From positions 1-60,925 of the forward strand of contig JAIXZB010000028.1 of assembly GCA_027489915.1 (NCBI GenBank): a stretch of 60,925 nt of DNA, read 5' to 3'. Source of the DNA: Rickettsiales bacterium. Lineage in GTDB: Bacteria > Pseudomonadota > Alphaproteobacteria > Rickettsiales > UBA3002. The notes beneath the pieces were generated by a model. The model was not told where the DNA came from, did no database searches, and worked only from the letters and a program-made list of their open reading frames with translations. A program made the translations under genes and the position numbers. This document shows positions 33,540-42,859 of this stretch, piece by piece (within the stretch, counting starts at the first letter, position 1; each line of letters opens with the position of its first letter).

Positions 33540-34562
33540 CTATTGCGTGATGTCTGTCCAAAGCTCGGAAATTTCTGGCTCTGGTGATTCTTTGGCGAAT
33601 TCAGCGGCATCGTTAATCACCGCTTTCACTTCATCTTCGATTTTCTTGAGCGCGCCCTCATCGCTCAATTTCTCTGAAAGCATTTTCTCGCGCAGGGTAT
33701 TGATGGGATCGCGCTGCTCTTTGAAACTTTCAACCTCTTCCTTACTGCGGTATTTCGCTGGATCAGACATTGAGTGGCCACGGTAACGGTAGGTATTTAC
33801 CTCGAGCAATAGCGGACCTTTGCCGCTGCGCACATATTCAACAGCTTCCACCCCTGCCTCATAGACTTTCAGCACATCCATACCATCCACCTTGCGGCCA
33901 GGGATGCCGAATGGTTCGCCTGATTTGAACAAATCGAGCGAACCATGGTGGCGCTTGACGGAAGTTCCCATCGCATATTCGTTATTTTCAATCACAAAGA
34001 TAATAGGAAGCTGCCAGAGTGCTGCCATGTTATAGGTTTCATAGACCTGACCCTGATTCGCTGCGCCATCGCCGTAATAACAGAAGCTGATATTATCGTT
34101 GCCACGGTATTTGTGAGCGAATGCAATGCCCGCACCGAGTGGCACGGATGCACCCACGATACCGTGACCGCCGTAAAAATGTTTCTCAACTGAAAACATA
34201 TGCATCGAGCCGCCCTTGCCTTTTGACACACCATCGATGCGGCCTGTTAGTTCGGCCATGATGCCTTTAGGATCCATTCCGCAGGCGAGCATGTGACCGT
34301 GATCGCGGTAGGTGGTGATGACGCAATCGCCTTCTTTGCTTGCGGCTTGCAGACCTATGACCACCGCTTCTTGGCCAATATAGAGATGACAGAAACCGCC
34401 GATTAAACCCATTCCGTAGAGCTGTCCTGCTTTTTCTTCGAAACGGCGAATGAGCAGCATGCTTTTATATAGCTCAAGCATTTTTGCCTTCGACAGCGCA
34501 GATGCCGAAGAACCGTTGGAGCGCAGTGGCTCGACATTATTTTTTGCGGCGGGTTTTGCCAT
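33540..34562 (-). CDS. pdhA: Pyruvate dehydrogenase E1 component, alpha subunit
   Basis: The 340-residue thiamine-diphosphate-binding subunit has the ThDP/Mg motif YGDGAANQGQVYETYNMAALW (GDG...N) and the phosphorylation-loop-like YRYRGHSMSDPAKYRSKEEV. I chose the ATG at 34562 because GGAGGAAA stands right before it. The frame open to 34661 has no such site. It heads the pdh operon. A terminator just upstream separates it from the 861-residue gene, so a promoter must lie in 34563-34659. Confidence 0.97.
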   Translation of the reverse strand: MAKPAAKNNVEPLRSNGSSASALSKAKMLELYKSMLLIRRFEEKAGQLYGMGLIGGFCHLYIGQEAVVIGLQAASKEGDCVITTYRDHGHMLACGMDPKGIMAELTGRIDGVSKGKGGSMHMFSVEKHFYGGHGIVGASVPLGAGIAFAHKYRGNDNISFCYYGDGAANQGQVYETYNMAALWQLPIIFVIENNEYAMGTSVKRHHGSLDLFKSGEPFGIPGRKVDGMDVLKVYEAGVEAVEYVRSGKGPLLLEVNTYRYRGHSMSDPAKYRSKEEVESFKEQRDPINTLREKMLSEKLSDEGALKKIEDEVKAVINDAAEFAKESPEPEISELWTDITQ

Positions 34563-34659
34563 GCATTTCCTCCCTGATGTGCGATTAGGATGCACATGTT
34601 TTTTTCGATGCCATAAAAGCAGTCGCACCTTTGTAGCTATCTTCGCGTGAAGTACAAGC

Positions 34660-34684
34660 AAAAACCCGCAGAATCCTGCGGGTT
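34660..34684 (-). terminator. Rho-independent terminator after the 861-residue protein gene
   Basis: AACCCGCAG-GATT-CTGCGGGTT is a perfect 9-bp stem on the minus strand, running into TTTGC so that five T are contiguous. It lies 36 bp after the stop of the 861-residue gene and before pdhA, which makes that gene a separate transcription unit. Confidence 0.85.
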
Positions 34685-34719
34685 ATAGTGCAGTGCAGCA
34701 ATGTGGATTTTACGTAAGG

Positions 34720-37305
34720 TTAGGCGCTTAATCCAAAGCTGTGGCCAGCCGCCACCTCAGGGGTGGTAGGGGGGGCTTTGGATGAATCTTGCTGCGCGGG
34801 TTGCATATTGGTTGCCTGTGCACCTTGTGCAGCGCCCGATTGTTGGGCCTGCACTAAAGCCTGTTGCATGTTAGGATCACGTGGGGCGTTTTGTGTAACA
34901 GCAGCGGCTGATGGCGCGGCAACAGCTTGCTGAGGCGCTGGAGCGTCGGCAGCAGGTGGCGTGAACCCTGCCATAGTATCGCCCGCTACGGGTGTGCTTG
35001 GTCTAGTGAAGCGATTAATTATTGCACTGCCTAGCGCCGTTGCTGTTTGACGCAATGTTGTCTCTTGCAAATGCTCTGGAACACCTGCTGCTTTCTGGGC
35101 GGCAACAACACCTTCTTCTGCTGCAGTTCCTGTAACGAACCCACCCAAGCTGCTTGCAGTGGTTGCAGCACCACCAGCAACGACGGCTGCGAATTGTGCA
35201 TCCGAAATTTTACCCTGCGCGTGTTCTGCTCTTGCTTCATTAATGTTCATTGCAGCCATTCCGCCAGCTACTGCAGCGCCCACAAGGGGAACCTTAGATA
35301 ATAATCTACCACCAAAACGGCGAGCCAGCTGCCCAATACCAGGAGCATGTGCCGCATCTTCAGCCGCGTGTGCGGCGGCATTTGCTACTCCACTTGCAGG
35401 CGCTGCAGATGGTACTTGAGGTGAACTACCTTGTGGCCTGAAAATAAAATCAGGATCTGCATTTTTTACTGGCGCCTGTGATGGTGATGCAGATGCCTGA
35501 GAAGGCGCTGATGTTGGTGCCGCTGGTGCGCGGTAATCTGCTGGAAGCTCCACCCGAACTCCATTGTAACCATCTCCACCAACAACTTGGCGCGGTTGCG
35601 CTGCTGATTCAGTACCCGATGCGCTTTGTCGAACAAATGGCCCCTGCTCACCTGCCGCTACCGGCCTATCAGGGGTTGTTTGCGCTGTGCTTGGAGTAAC
35701 GCGTTCAGGTTGCTCTGGCACAGGCGGTGTTGATTGCGGAACTTCACGAGCAGCTAAGCCGTGCTGACCGCCGAGTCCACCTTCTCGACCCAATATAATG
35801 GGCTTGGGAGCAGATGTGGCTGGCGTAGATGGCTGAACACTTGCATTGTTGCGCGCGCGCATTTCCCTTATTTGCCCTGGGGTCAACCTTACATCATCTG
35901 CATTCATTTGCGCTGTGGTTCTTGCTGGTGGCTCTGTAGCAGATGCTTGTATTTTTTCGGCAGCTTCATTCATACGCGCTTGAATTGGATCTGCGGGTCT
36001 TACGATTGGTTCAACAGGGCGAGGCATTTCTGCATTATGCTGCGCAAGCATGCGTGCAGCCGCATCTCTGAATTCACCGCCTGTTTCTGCTGCTGCACTT
36101 GCTGTGCGGCTAGGTGAAGACGGCTGAAGTGGTTGCCTTAAAAGCGCTGCCTCTGTTGCAGTAGGTGATGGAGCACGTGGTGGTTCGGCTGCTGCCATAG
36201 CGCGGCCAAGACCACTATCTGGTGCTATTGGCGCTGTGGGAGCATACTGCACAGGTGCTCTATCTGGCATATTGCCAGTAATGCGTGTGTTGCCATCTGC
36301 ATCAACAGCAACCCTTGCTCCACCATCGGCGTTAATACCCGTGACATCACGTACTATAGTTGCAGCCTGAGGTGAGGCTCCTGTTTGTGCAAGTGAGCTG
36401 TTTATTGCAGCTTGAGCGATATCTCCGCCTTGGCGCTGCGCTATACGGCGGGCTTCTACTTTTTGTGCCGCAGGTTCGAGTTGGGCTCCGCTTAATGTTT
36501 GATTGAAATTACCTGTGTTTATAGCAGATTGCGTGTTTACTCCCAAGCCTGCAATGCTGCCTGCTGCATCGCGTTTTAGGCTTGTCAGCATAGCTTCAGC
36601 TTCGCGCCCAGTGAATCCTTGCAGTGCTTGCTGAGTTTGGCGCCCCACTACGGTTGACATTGACACCCTTACATCACCAGGGTTTGCGCCTGCCGTAATA
36701 CTTACATCAATTCGGGTACCAGAAAGACCCTCATGCTGATAAGAAAATTTGCCTGGTTCTGTCTGCGTAATGCTAATGGGGCCATTACGGCTCGTTTGCC
36801 CCACGGCAAGCGTGGGATGCATGGCTTCTGCCGCTATAGTATGCGCAGGTGCGCCAAGGCGTGTTTCAATATCCGCCGCTGCAGTAGCGGGGTTGCGCAC
36901 TATGGGATCTGGTGTTGCCTGAGGTGCGACTTGCTGCAAAAGGCTTGGCTGCGAAATGCGCGCATTTGGACCAGGTGTTACGTTCGCATAGGTGGCACGC
37001 ATGTGCGCATCTGGATCTACACCTGCAGGTAATTTTACGGTTTGAAAGGATCTATCGCCGCCCAAGTGATTAACAACACTTTCGGGATATATATTGTTGG
37101 CGCCTGTGGCGCGCTGTAATGCATCAAAATTACTGAAATGGTCTACTGATCCCGGAATAGAGTTGGGATTTATTGCACCGTTTTGGATAGCACGACCGAA
37201 CGCATCACCTACATCGCGCGAGAATATAAGGGTTGAAGTGCCATCAGGCTGACGCACCACGTAATATCCCATTCCCATTATGGATTTTTTTTCAGCGTTA
37301 GCCAC
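34720..37305 (-). CDS. Uncharacterised 861-residue Pro/Ala/Gln-rich protein with glycine-zipper hydrophobic region
   Basis: I do not recognise it. Layout by residue: 1-115 small folded-looking domain (GYYVVRQPDGTSTLIFSRDVGDAFGRAI); 150-330 mixed, with a segment SGTRIDVSITAGANPGDVRVSM; 340-660 long Pro/Ala/Thr/Gln-rich disordered linker; 665-735 two Gly/Ala-rich hydrophobic segments (SKVPLVGAAVAGGMAAMNI and AAVVAGGAATTASSLGGFVTG) joined by a polar turn, like the membrane-inserting hairpins of translocated effectors and bacterial toxins; 790-861 Gln/Ala/Pro tail. There is no cysteine and no signal peptide. The start is GTG with a GAGGG site 5 bases before. It sits between ftsB and pdhA with its own terminator and a CtrA-like box, so it looks like an insertion in a conserved locus. 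A secreted effector or a polar organiser protein are both possible. Confidence 0.75.
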   Translation of the reverse strand: MANAEKKSIMGMGYYVVRQPDGTSTLIFSRDVGDAFGRAIQNGAINPNSIPGSVDHFSNFDALQRATGANNIYPESVVNHLGGDRSFQTVKLPAGVDPDAHMRATYANVTPGPNARISQPSLLQQVAPQATPDPIVRNPATAAADIETRLGAPAHTIAAEAMHPTLAVGQTSRNGPISITQTEPGKFSYQHEGLSGTRIDVSITAGANPGDVRVSMSTVVGRQTQQALQGFTGREAEAMLTSLKRDAAGSIAGLGVNTQSAINTGNFNQTLSGAQLEPAAQKVEARRIAQRQGGDIAQAAINSSLAQTGASPQAATIVRDVTGINADGGARVAVDADGNTRITGNMPDRAPVQYAPTAPIAPDSGLGRAMAAAEPPRAPSPTATEAALLRQPLQPSSPSRTASAAAETGGEFRDAAARMLAQHNAEMPRPVEPIVRPADPIQARMNEAAEKIQASATEPPARTTAQMNADDVRLTPGQIREMRARNNASVQPSTPATSAPKPIILGREGGLGGQHGLAAREVPQSTPPVPEQPERVTPSTAQTTPDRPVAAGEQGPFVRQSASGTESAAQPRQVVGGDGYNGVRVELPADYRAPAAPTSAPSQASASPSQAPVKNADPDFIFRPQGSSPQVPSAAPASGVANAAAHAAEDAAHAPGIGQLARRFGGRLLSKVPLVGAAVAGGMAAMNINEARAEHAQGKISDAQFAAVVAGGAATTASSLGGFVTGTAAEEGVVAAQKAAGVPEHLQETTLRQTATALGSAIINRFTRPSTPVAGDTMAGFTPPAADAPAPQQAVAAPSAAAVTQNAPRDPNMQQALVQAQQSGAAQGAQATNMQPAQQDSSKAPPTTPEVAAGHSFGLSA

Positions 37306-37344
37306 TTCACCCTCATGCTTTTTTTACAGCATGGGGCAAAATGG

Positions 37345-37359
37345 TTAAAATGCCGTTAA
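37345..37359 (-). promoter_or_regulatory. CtrA-like box TTAA-N7-TTAA upstream of the 861-residue protein gene
   Basis: On the minus strand it reads TTAA-CGGCATT-TTAACC, again a perfect match with the trailing CC. It lies 40-54 bp before the GTG start. TAAAAA, 16 bases after TTAACC, could be the -10 element. The geometry is like that of the box at 10366. A 5-bp inverted repeat CATGC/GCATG follows in the leader. Confidence 0.5.
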
Positions 37360-37361
37360 AT

Positions 37362-37703
37362 TTACTTCATCAACATCACTTCGCCAGGGCGGCTTACGCC
37401 TAGCATGCGGCGCATTTGTTCATCGAGTAAATCTAGGTCGATGGAGCCGTCGCGTAGGCGTACTACACGAGATTCAAGGCGTTCGCGCTTAGATTTTGTT
37501 TCGGCCAGCTGCTTTTTCAAGCTTTGCAACTCTTGCTGTTCACGCACCAATGCATAAAGCCCGCGTTCGCCGTGGAAGGTATGAAACCCAAGGTAAAATA
37601 TGGCGCAGACAAGCAGAAGGGGGCGTGTGAAACGCCTGACGCATGAGCTGCACTGTGCGATGGACATCGCCAGCAAGGGGGCACCTTCCTTCAGTTTTTT
37701 CAT
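37362..37703 (-). CDS. ftsB: Septum formation initiator family protein (FtsB/DivIC)
   Basis: The 113-residue bitopic division protein has a cytoplasmic N-terminus, one transmembrane helix (about residues 28-43, PLLLVCAIFYLGFHTF) and a coiled coil (REQQELQSLKKQLAETKSKRERLESRVVRL). This is followed by the DLLDEQMRRMLGVSRPGEVML tail typical of the alphaproteobacterial form between eno and pdhA. It forms part of the FtsQBL complex. The start may also be the ATG at residue 13. Confidence 0.88.
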   Translation of the reverse strand: MKKLKEGAPLLAMSIAQCSSCVRRFTRPLLLVCAIFYLGFHTFHGERGLYALVREQQELQSLKKQLAETKSKRERLESRVVRLRDGSIDLDLLDEQMRRMLGVSRPGEVMLMK

Positions 37704-37887
37704 CTTGGCTTATCCGAGCGTTCAGTGACTTGATGCACTTTAGGCCTGTATTTATGCAGAAGTTATAACAGGTTGGACGGAGTTTTTACAGCATATTTGT
37801 GAACTGGAATTCATCTAAATGCACTGGGTTGCAAACCTGTCACACCCTGTATCCGCGAGATTGATGCACAGCGCACTTCGCATTATT

Positions 37888-39162
37888 TTACGATAGTATA
37901 GATTTTCCAGCATACAACGCTGATTTACCAAGAATTTCTTCAATTCTTAGCAGTTCATTGTACTTCGCCGTGCGATCGGTGCGGCAGGGTGCGCCAGTTT
38001 TGATTTGGCCACAATTGGTAGCCACCGCAAGCTGCGCGATAGTCGCATCTTCGGTTTCACCCGAACGGTGCGACATGATAGCGTTATAGCCCGCCGCCTG
38101 CGCCATGCGCACGGCCTCTAGCGTTTCAGTTAAGGTACCGATTTGGTTGACTTTCACAAGCAAGGCATTGGCCAAACCATCTTTAATGCCCTTGGCAAGA
38201 ATCGTTGGGTTGGTGACAAACAAATCATCACCCACGAGCTGGATTTTGCTGCCCAGACGCTCGGTTGCTAGTTTCCAGCCCGCATGGTCATGCTCGCCCA
38301 TGGCATCTTCGATGGAGAAAATGGGGAAGTTGCTGATGAGGTTTTCGTAGTATGCGACCATGCCCTCACCGTCCAAGGTTTTTCCTTCACCTGTGAGATG
38401 GTACGTGCCGTTTTTGCAGAATTCGCTGGATGCAGCATCGAGCGCCAGTACCACTTCATCACCCACCTTGAAGCCTGCCTGCTCGATGGATTTGGAGATA
38501 AACTCAAGCGCGTCATGGGCGCTTTTAAGGTTGGGGGCAAAACCGCCCTCATCGCCAAGACCAGTGTTATGGCCTGCCTGTTTGAGGGATTTTTTAAGGG
38601 CATGGAAAATTTCTGCGCCGATACGTATCGCTTCGCTCATCGAAGTTGCGGCAACGGGCATCACCATAAATTCCTGAATATCGATGGGGTTATCGGCATG
38701 CGCGCCGCCATTGATAATGTTGAGCATGGGCACAGGAAGCAGCGTTGCCCCCTCGCCGCCGATATAGCGAAATAGGGGTTGCTTGGCAGAAATTGCAGCA
38801 GCCTTAGCAATGGCGAGCGACACGCCCAACATGGCATTCGCGCCGAGTTTGGCTTTATTCTCGGTGCCATCAAGCGTAATGAGTGCAGCATCAATTGATT
38901 GCTGATTAGATGCATCCTGACCAATAAGTGCAGTTGCAATTGCCGTGTTCACATTTGCAACTGCTTTTTGCACACCTTTGCCGAGATAACGCGAGCCATC
39001 ACCATCGCGCAGCTCAAGCGCTTCATGAACGCCTGTGGATGCACCCGATGGCACCGCCGCGCGGCCAAAGGATCCATCGGCTAGGGTTACATCGACCTCC
39101 ACCGTAGGGTTGGCGCGGCTATCAAGGATTTCACGAGCATGGATATGGGTGATGACGGTCAT
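37888..39162 (-). CDS. eno: Enolase
   Basis: Converts 2-phosphoglycerate to phosphoenolpyruvate. The 424-residue protein has the signatures AREILDSRANPTVEVDV, GASTGVHEALELRDGD, the metal ligands in ALDAASSEF, SIEDAMGEHDHAGW and LVGDDLFVTNP, and the C-terminal IMSHRSGETEDATIAQLAVAT. It follows kdsA after 38 bp on the same strand. The 184 bp between eno and ftsB hold no gene. Confidence 0.98.
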   Translation of the reverse strand: MTVITHIHAREILDSRANPTVEVDVTLADGSFGRAAVPSGASTGVHEALELRDGDGSRYLGKGVQKAVANVNTAIATALIGQDASNQQSIDAALITLDGTENKAKLGANAMLGVSLAIAKAAAISAKQPLFRYIGGEGATLLPVPMLNIINGGAHADNPIDIQEFMVMPVAATSMSEAIRIGAEIFHALKKSLKQAGHNTGLGDEGGFAPNLKSAHDALEFISKSIEQAGFKVGDEVVLALDAASSEFCKNGTYHLTGEGKTLDGEGMVAYYENLISNFPIFSIEDAMGEHDHAGWKLATERLGSKIQLVGDDLFVTNPTILAKGIKDGLANALLVKVNQIGTLTETLEAVRMAQAAGYNAIMSHRSGETEDATIAQLAVATNCGQIKTGAPCRTDRTAKYNELLRIEEILGKSALYAGKSILS

Positions 39163-39200
39163 AGGAATCTCTTTGGCTAAGACATTACGTGGAATGTCGC

Positions 39201-40031
39201 TTACTTGGCTTTGGTGAGCCGGTCAATTTCCATCAGTTTTTCCACAAGGGCGGGCAGCTCGTGCAGCTTCACCATGTTGGGCCCATCGCTTGGGGCATTA
39301 TCAGGGTCGTTGTGGGTTTCCATGAATACGCCTGCAACGCCTACTGCAACGGCGGCGCGGGCGAGTGTGGGCACAAAGCGTCTATCGCCGCCACTACTGG
39401 TGCCCTGGCCGCCTGGTTGCTGCACGGCGTGGGTGGCATCCATGATGATGGGATAGCCCGTTTCGGCCATAATCGGCAGACTGCGATAATCTGTTACTAG
39501 TGTATTATAGCCAAAACTTGCCCCGCGTTCGGTGAGCAGGATGTTGGTGTTGCCAGAATCTGCCACTTTTGCGGCAACATTTTTCATGTCCCACGGGGCT
39601 AGGAACTGGCCTTTTTTGATGTTCACCACACGGCCTGTTTGCGCAGCAGCTATCAATAAATCCGTCTGGCGGCAGAGAAATGCAGGGATTTGCAGGATGT
39701 CGATTACAGGTGCGAGGAGTGCGCACTGCTCGCGCTCATGCACATCGGTCAGCACGGGCAGTTTGAAGGTATTTTTTACTTCCTCAAACACCGCAAGTGA
39801 TGCCTCAAGTCCCATACCACGTTTGCCTTTGAGGCTGGTGCGGTTGGCTTTATCGAAAGAGGTTTTGTAAATAAGACCGATACCAAGTTTTTGCGCCATA
39901 GTTGCCAAGGTTTCGGCCATCATCATGGCGTGATCGCGCGATTCCATTTGGCACGGCCCCGCAATAAGTACGAAGGGTAAATCATTGCCGAAGGTGACGT
40001 TGCCTGTTGTTACATGCACTGTTGGATGCAT
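39201..40031 (-). CDS. kdsA: 3-deoxy-8-phosphooctulonate synthase (Kdo-8-P synthase)
   Basis: Condenses arabinose-5-phosphate with phosphoenolpyruvate for LPS; its substrate is made by KdsD at 19.6 kb and the eno product. The 276 residues include FVLIAGPCQMESRDHA, YKTSFDKANRTSLKGKRGMG, KGQFLAPWDMKNVAAK and DATHAVQQPGG. The ATG at 40031 overlaps the pyrG stop by one base (TAATG). The frame upstream of it lies within pyrG and is discarded. Confidence 0.97.
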   Translation of the reverse strand: MHPTVHVTTGNVTFGNDLPFVLIAGPCQMESRDHAMMMAETLATMAQKLGIGLIYKTSFDKANRTSLKGKRGMGLEASLAVFEEVKNTFKLPVLTDVHEREQCALLAPVIDILQIPAFLCRQTDLLIAAAQTGRVVNIKKGQFLAPWDMKNVAAKVADSGNTNILLTERGASFGYNTLVTDYRSLPIMAETGYPIIMDATHAVQQPGGQGTSSGGDRRFVPTLARAAVAVGVAGVFMETHNDPDNAPSDGPNMVKLHELPALVEKLMEIDRLTKAK

Positions 40032-41692
40032 TACGCCGCATCCTTTTCTTTGGTTTTGCTGAAGTCTTTGGAGGCTTTCACAAAAGAAGCGAAAAGTGGG
40101 TGGGCATCGAAGGGGCGGGATTTGAATTCGGGGTGGAACTGCACGCCGACAAACCATGGGTGGCCCTTGATTTCGACTATTTCGGGCAGTTTACCATCGG
40201 GCGATAGACCTGAGAACACCACACCATGCTTGGCGAAATCTTCGGCGTAATTGATGTTTACTTCATAGCGGTGACGGTGGCGTTCGCTGATATCACCTGC
40301 GCCATAGATTTTGGCAGCCAAGGTGCCAGAAGCGATACGGCAAGGGAATGCGCCAAGGCGCATAGTGCCGCCTAAATCGGAGTCTTTGCTTCGCGTCTGT
40401 GTTTTACCGTGTTGCTTCCATTCCGTCATGAGGCCAACAAGCTGGCCGCGCGCATCTTTGGTTACGGGGCCGCCAAGTTCGCTTGAAGTCGCGTCTTTCA
40501 CGCCGAGCAAGTTGCGCGCCATTTCGATGACGGCGATTTGCATGCCGTAGCAAATGCCAAGGTAGGGAATTTTATTTTCGCGCGCATAGGTGACAGCATT
40601 GATTTTGCCTTTTACACCCTCTTCGCCAAACCCACCAGGGACGAGAATTGCATCGACATCGCCGAGTTTTTCTGCGGCGTCGCCTTTTTCGAAAATGCGG
40701 GCGTTTATCCAGCGCACATTGACACGCACATTGTTTTCAATACCTGCGTGGTCGAGTGCTTCGGTAAGGGATTTATAGGTATCGCCGATGGAAGTGTATT
40801 TGCCCACCATAGCGATGGTCACTTCGCCACGCGGCGATTCGAATCGCTTAACAACGGTTTCCCATTGCGAAAGAGCGATTTCTTTTTTCGATTTAATGCC
40901 GAAATGCTTGAGCACTTGTGTATCGAGCCCCTCATGATGGAGGTTGAGGGGTACTTTATAAATGGATGTCGCATCCAGTGCGGAGATAACACATTCTTCT
41001 TTTACGTTGCAAAACTGCGCGATTTTCTTTTTCTCGTTCACAGGAATCTCGCGGTCGGCACGGCAAAGTATGAAATCGGGCTGGATACCGATAGAGCGCA
41101 GCTCTTTGACCGAATGCTGGGTAGGTTTGGTTTTCAGCTCACGTGCTGCGGCGATATAGGGCAAAAGCGTTACATGCATATACAGCACTTTATCGCGCCC
41201 AAGCTCATAGCCTAACTGGCGGATGGCTTCGAAAAAAGGCAAGCCTTCGATGTCCCCTACGGTGCCGCCGATTTCGCAGAGTACGAAATCTTCTTTCTCT
41301 GCATCGCGACGAATGAACTCTTTAATGAGGTTAGTAACGTGAGGGATAACCTGCACGGTGCCGCCCAGATACTCGCCTTTGCGCTCTTTAGAGAGCAAGT
41401 TGGAATAGACTTGGCCGGTAGTGATGTTATCCGATTTTTTGGCATCCACCCCTGTGAAGCGCTCGTAATGGCCTAAATCTAGATCGGTCTCAGCACCATC
41501 CTCAGTCACAAACACTTCACCGTGCTGGGTGGGGTTCATGGTACCAGGATCAACGTTCAAATATGGGTCGAGCTTGCGCAAGCGCACTTTAAATCCACGT
41601 GATTGTAGCAGGCTTGCAAGGGAGGCAGCCGAAAGCCCCTTACCGAGGGAGGAAACCACACCACCTGTGATAAATATAAAGCGTGCTGGCAT
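40031..41692 (-). CDS. pyrG: CTP synthase
   Basis: Amidates UTP to CTP. The 553-residue protein has an N-terminal synthetase domain (FITGGVVSSLGKGLSAASLASLL P-loop, CEIGGTVGDIEGLPF) and a C-terminal class I glutamine amidotransferase domain with catalytic Cys in YLGICYGMQIAVIEMAR and His-Glu in GVQFHPEFKSRP. It lies 2 bp after secG and is coupled to kdsA, giving the frequent run secG-pyrG-kdsA-eno. Confidence 0.98.
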   Translation of the reverse strand: MPARFIFITGGVVSSLGKGLSAASLASLLQSRGFKVRLRKLDPYLNVDPGTMNPTQHGEVFVTEDGAETDLDLGHYERFTGVDAKKSDNITTGQVYSNLLSKERKGEYLGGTVQVIPHVTNLIKEFIRRDAEKEDFVLCEIGGTVGDIEGLPFFEAIRQLGYELGRDKVLYMHVTLLPYIAAARELKTKPTQHSVKELRSIGIQPDFILCRADREIPVNEKKKIAQFCNVKEECVISALDATSIYKVPLNLHHEGLDTQVLKHFGIKSKKEIALSQWETVVKRFESPRGEVTIAMVGKYTSIGDTYKSLTEALDHAGIENNVRVNVRWINARIFEKGDAAEKLGDVDAILVPGGFGEEGVKGKINAVTYARENKIPYLGICYGMQIAVIEMARNLLGVKDATSSELGGPVTKDARGQLVGLMTEWKQHGKTQTRSKDSDLGGTMRLGAFPCRIASGTLAAKIYGAGDISERHRHRYEVNINYAEDFAKHGVVFSGLSPDGKLPEIVEIKGHPWFVGVQFHPEFKSRPFDAHPLFASFVKASKDFSKTKEKDAA

Positions 41693-41694
41693 AC

Positions 41695-42096
41695 CTATTG
41701 CTCTGTCGGAACGCTGGGTTGCGACTTCTCTTTTGGTTCTTTGGAATCTGATTCTTTATCTTCGTCTGCTTTGGCTTTCTTTGTATCCGATGACTTTGCA
41801 TCATCTGCAGGAACAGTAGGCTTCGAATCCTCACTGGTCGCTTTAATTTTATCAACAATCGAAGTGCTGCTGTGGCTCGATGCGATAATGCCAAGTACTA
41901 AGCTGTTGACAATAAACAAGGTAGCAAGAATTGCTGTGGTGCGGGTTAAGAAGTTGGCTGTTGCGCGGCCCGACATAAAGTTTGAACCACCGCCTGAACC
42001 AAGGCCAAACCCATCCGATTCACTGCGCTGAATAAGCACCATTCCAATGAGTGCCAACGAAATCAACACATGAATAACCAACAAAACCGTTTCCAT
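41695..42096 (-). CDS. secG: Preprotein translocase subunit SecG, long charged tail
   Basis: SecG is the two-helix accessory subunit of SecYEG. The 133-residue protein has helix 1 (VLLVIHVLISLALIGMVLIQ), the conserved loop SDGFGLGSGGGSNFMSGRATANFLTRTTA, helix 2 (ILATLFIVNSLVLGIIAS), and then a C-terminal tail of about 50 residues rich in Lys, Asp, Glu and Ser. The tail is longer than in E. coli SecG but this is common in alphaproteobacteria. It follows tpiA by 13 bp. Confidence 0.94.
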   Translation of the reverse strand: METVLLVIHVLISLALIGMVLIQRSESDGFGLGSGGGSNFMSGRATANFLTRTTAILATLFIVNSLVLGIIASSHSSTSIVDKIKATSEDSKPTVPADDAKSSDTKKAKADEDKESDSKEPKEKSQPSVPTEQ

Positions 42097-42109
42097 TACC
42101 CTTAATCCC

Positions 42110-42859
42110 TTATGTTTTATGTGTCACTGCGCTTGCAGAGGTCAATATAGAGGCGAACTGAGTGGCATCTAAGCTTGCACCTCCAACCAGCGCACCATCT
42201 ACACCATGAAGCGATAAGATAGACGATGCATTCGCTGCATTGACCGAGCCTCCATACACAACGTGTGGGGGTCTGTCACGCGTTTGTTCGTGTGTGTGCA
42301 ACGCTTGCTTGATGCATGCATGGGCTGCAATGATATCCTCGCCACTTGGAGTAAGTCCTGTGCCGATTGCCCATACTGGCTCGTAGGCCACAATGAATAC
42401 ATGCGAAGTGTAGGGAACAGATCCTGCAATCTGGGCGCGCAGAGTATTCAGGGTTTCGCCAGCCTCGCGCTGCTCTTTTGTTTCGCCTATGCAAATAATC
42501 GGAATGAGCCCTGCGTTTGCAGCAGCGAGTGATTTTTCGGCAATATCTTCGCATTTTTCATAGCATCCTGCGCGGCGCTCTGAATGCCCCAGTATTACGT
42601 AACGAGCGCCAGCGCTGGCAATCATTTCTGCACTTATGCTTCCTGTGTGCGGGCCATGTGCGCTTGCATGGCAATCCTGTGCGCCAATTGCCAGCGTGAT
42701 AGGCGTTTCGGCAACTGCCTGGGTAATCCACAACGCAGGTGGGCACAATATGGTTTGAATGGATTCTGGCAGAGATTCAAGTGTCGACTTTAGGGCAGCT
42801 ATCCACGCTGAAACGCGCGCTGCATCGCCGTGCATTTTCCAATTTGCTATGATGTGCAT
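42110..42859 (-). CDS. tpiA: Triosephosphate isomerase
   Basis: Glycolytic isomerase of 249 residues with substrate-binding Lys in MHIIANWKMHG, catalytic His in ILGHSERRAG, catalytic Glu in VAYEPVWAIGTGLTPS and the C-terminal phosphate loop VYGGSVNAANA. The ATG at 42859 matches the conserved start; a frame open to 43000 runs into the divergent ppiD promoter region. It heads the tpiA-secG-pyrG-kdsA-eno run. Confidence 0.97.
   Translation of the reverse strand: MHIIANWKMHGDAARVSAWIAALKSTLESLPESIQTILCPPALWITQAVAETPITLAIGAQDCHASAHGPHTGSISAEMIASAGARYVILGHSERRAGCYEKCEDIAEKSLAAANAGLIPIICIGETKEQREAGETLNTLRAQIAGSVPYTSHVFIVAYEPVWAIGTGLTPSGEDIIAAHACIKQALHTHEQTRDRPPHVVYGGSVNAANASSILSLHGVDGALVGGASLDATQFASILTSASAVTHKT

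Noticed and set aside
34720..37305. Long plus-strand open frames opposite the 861-residue gene
   Set aside because: They are Cys-rich and without ribosome-binding sites, the usual mirror of a GC-biased Ala/Gln/Pro-rich gene on the other strand.
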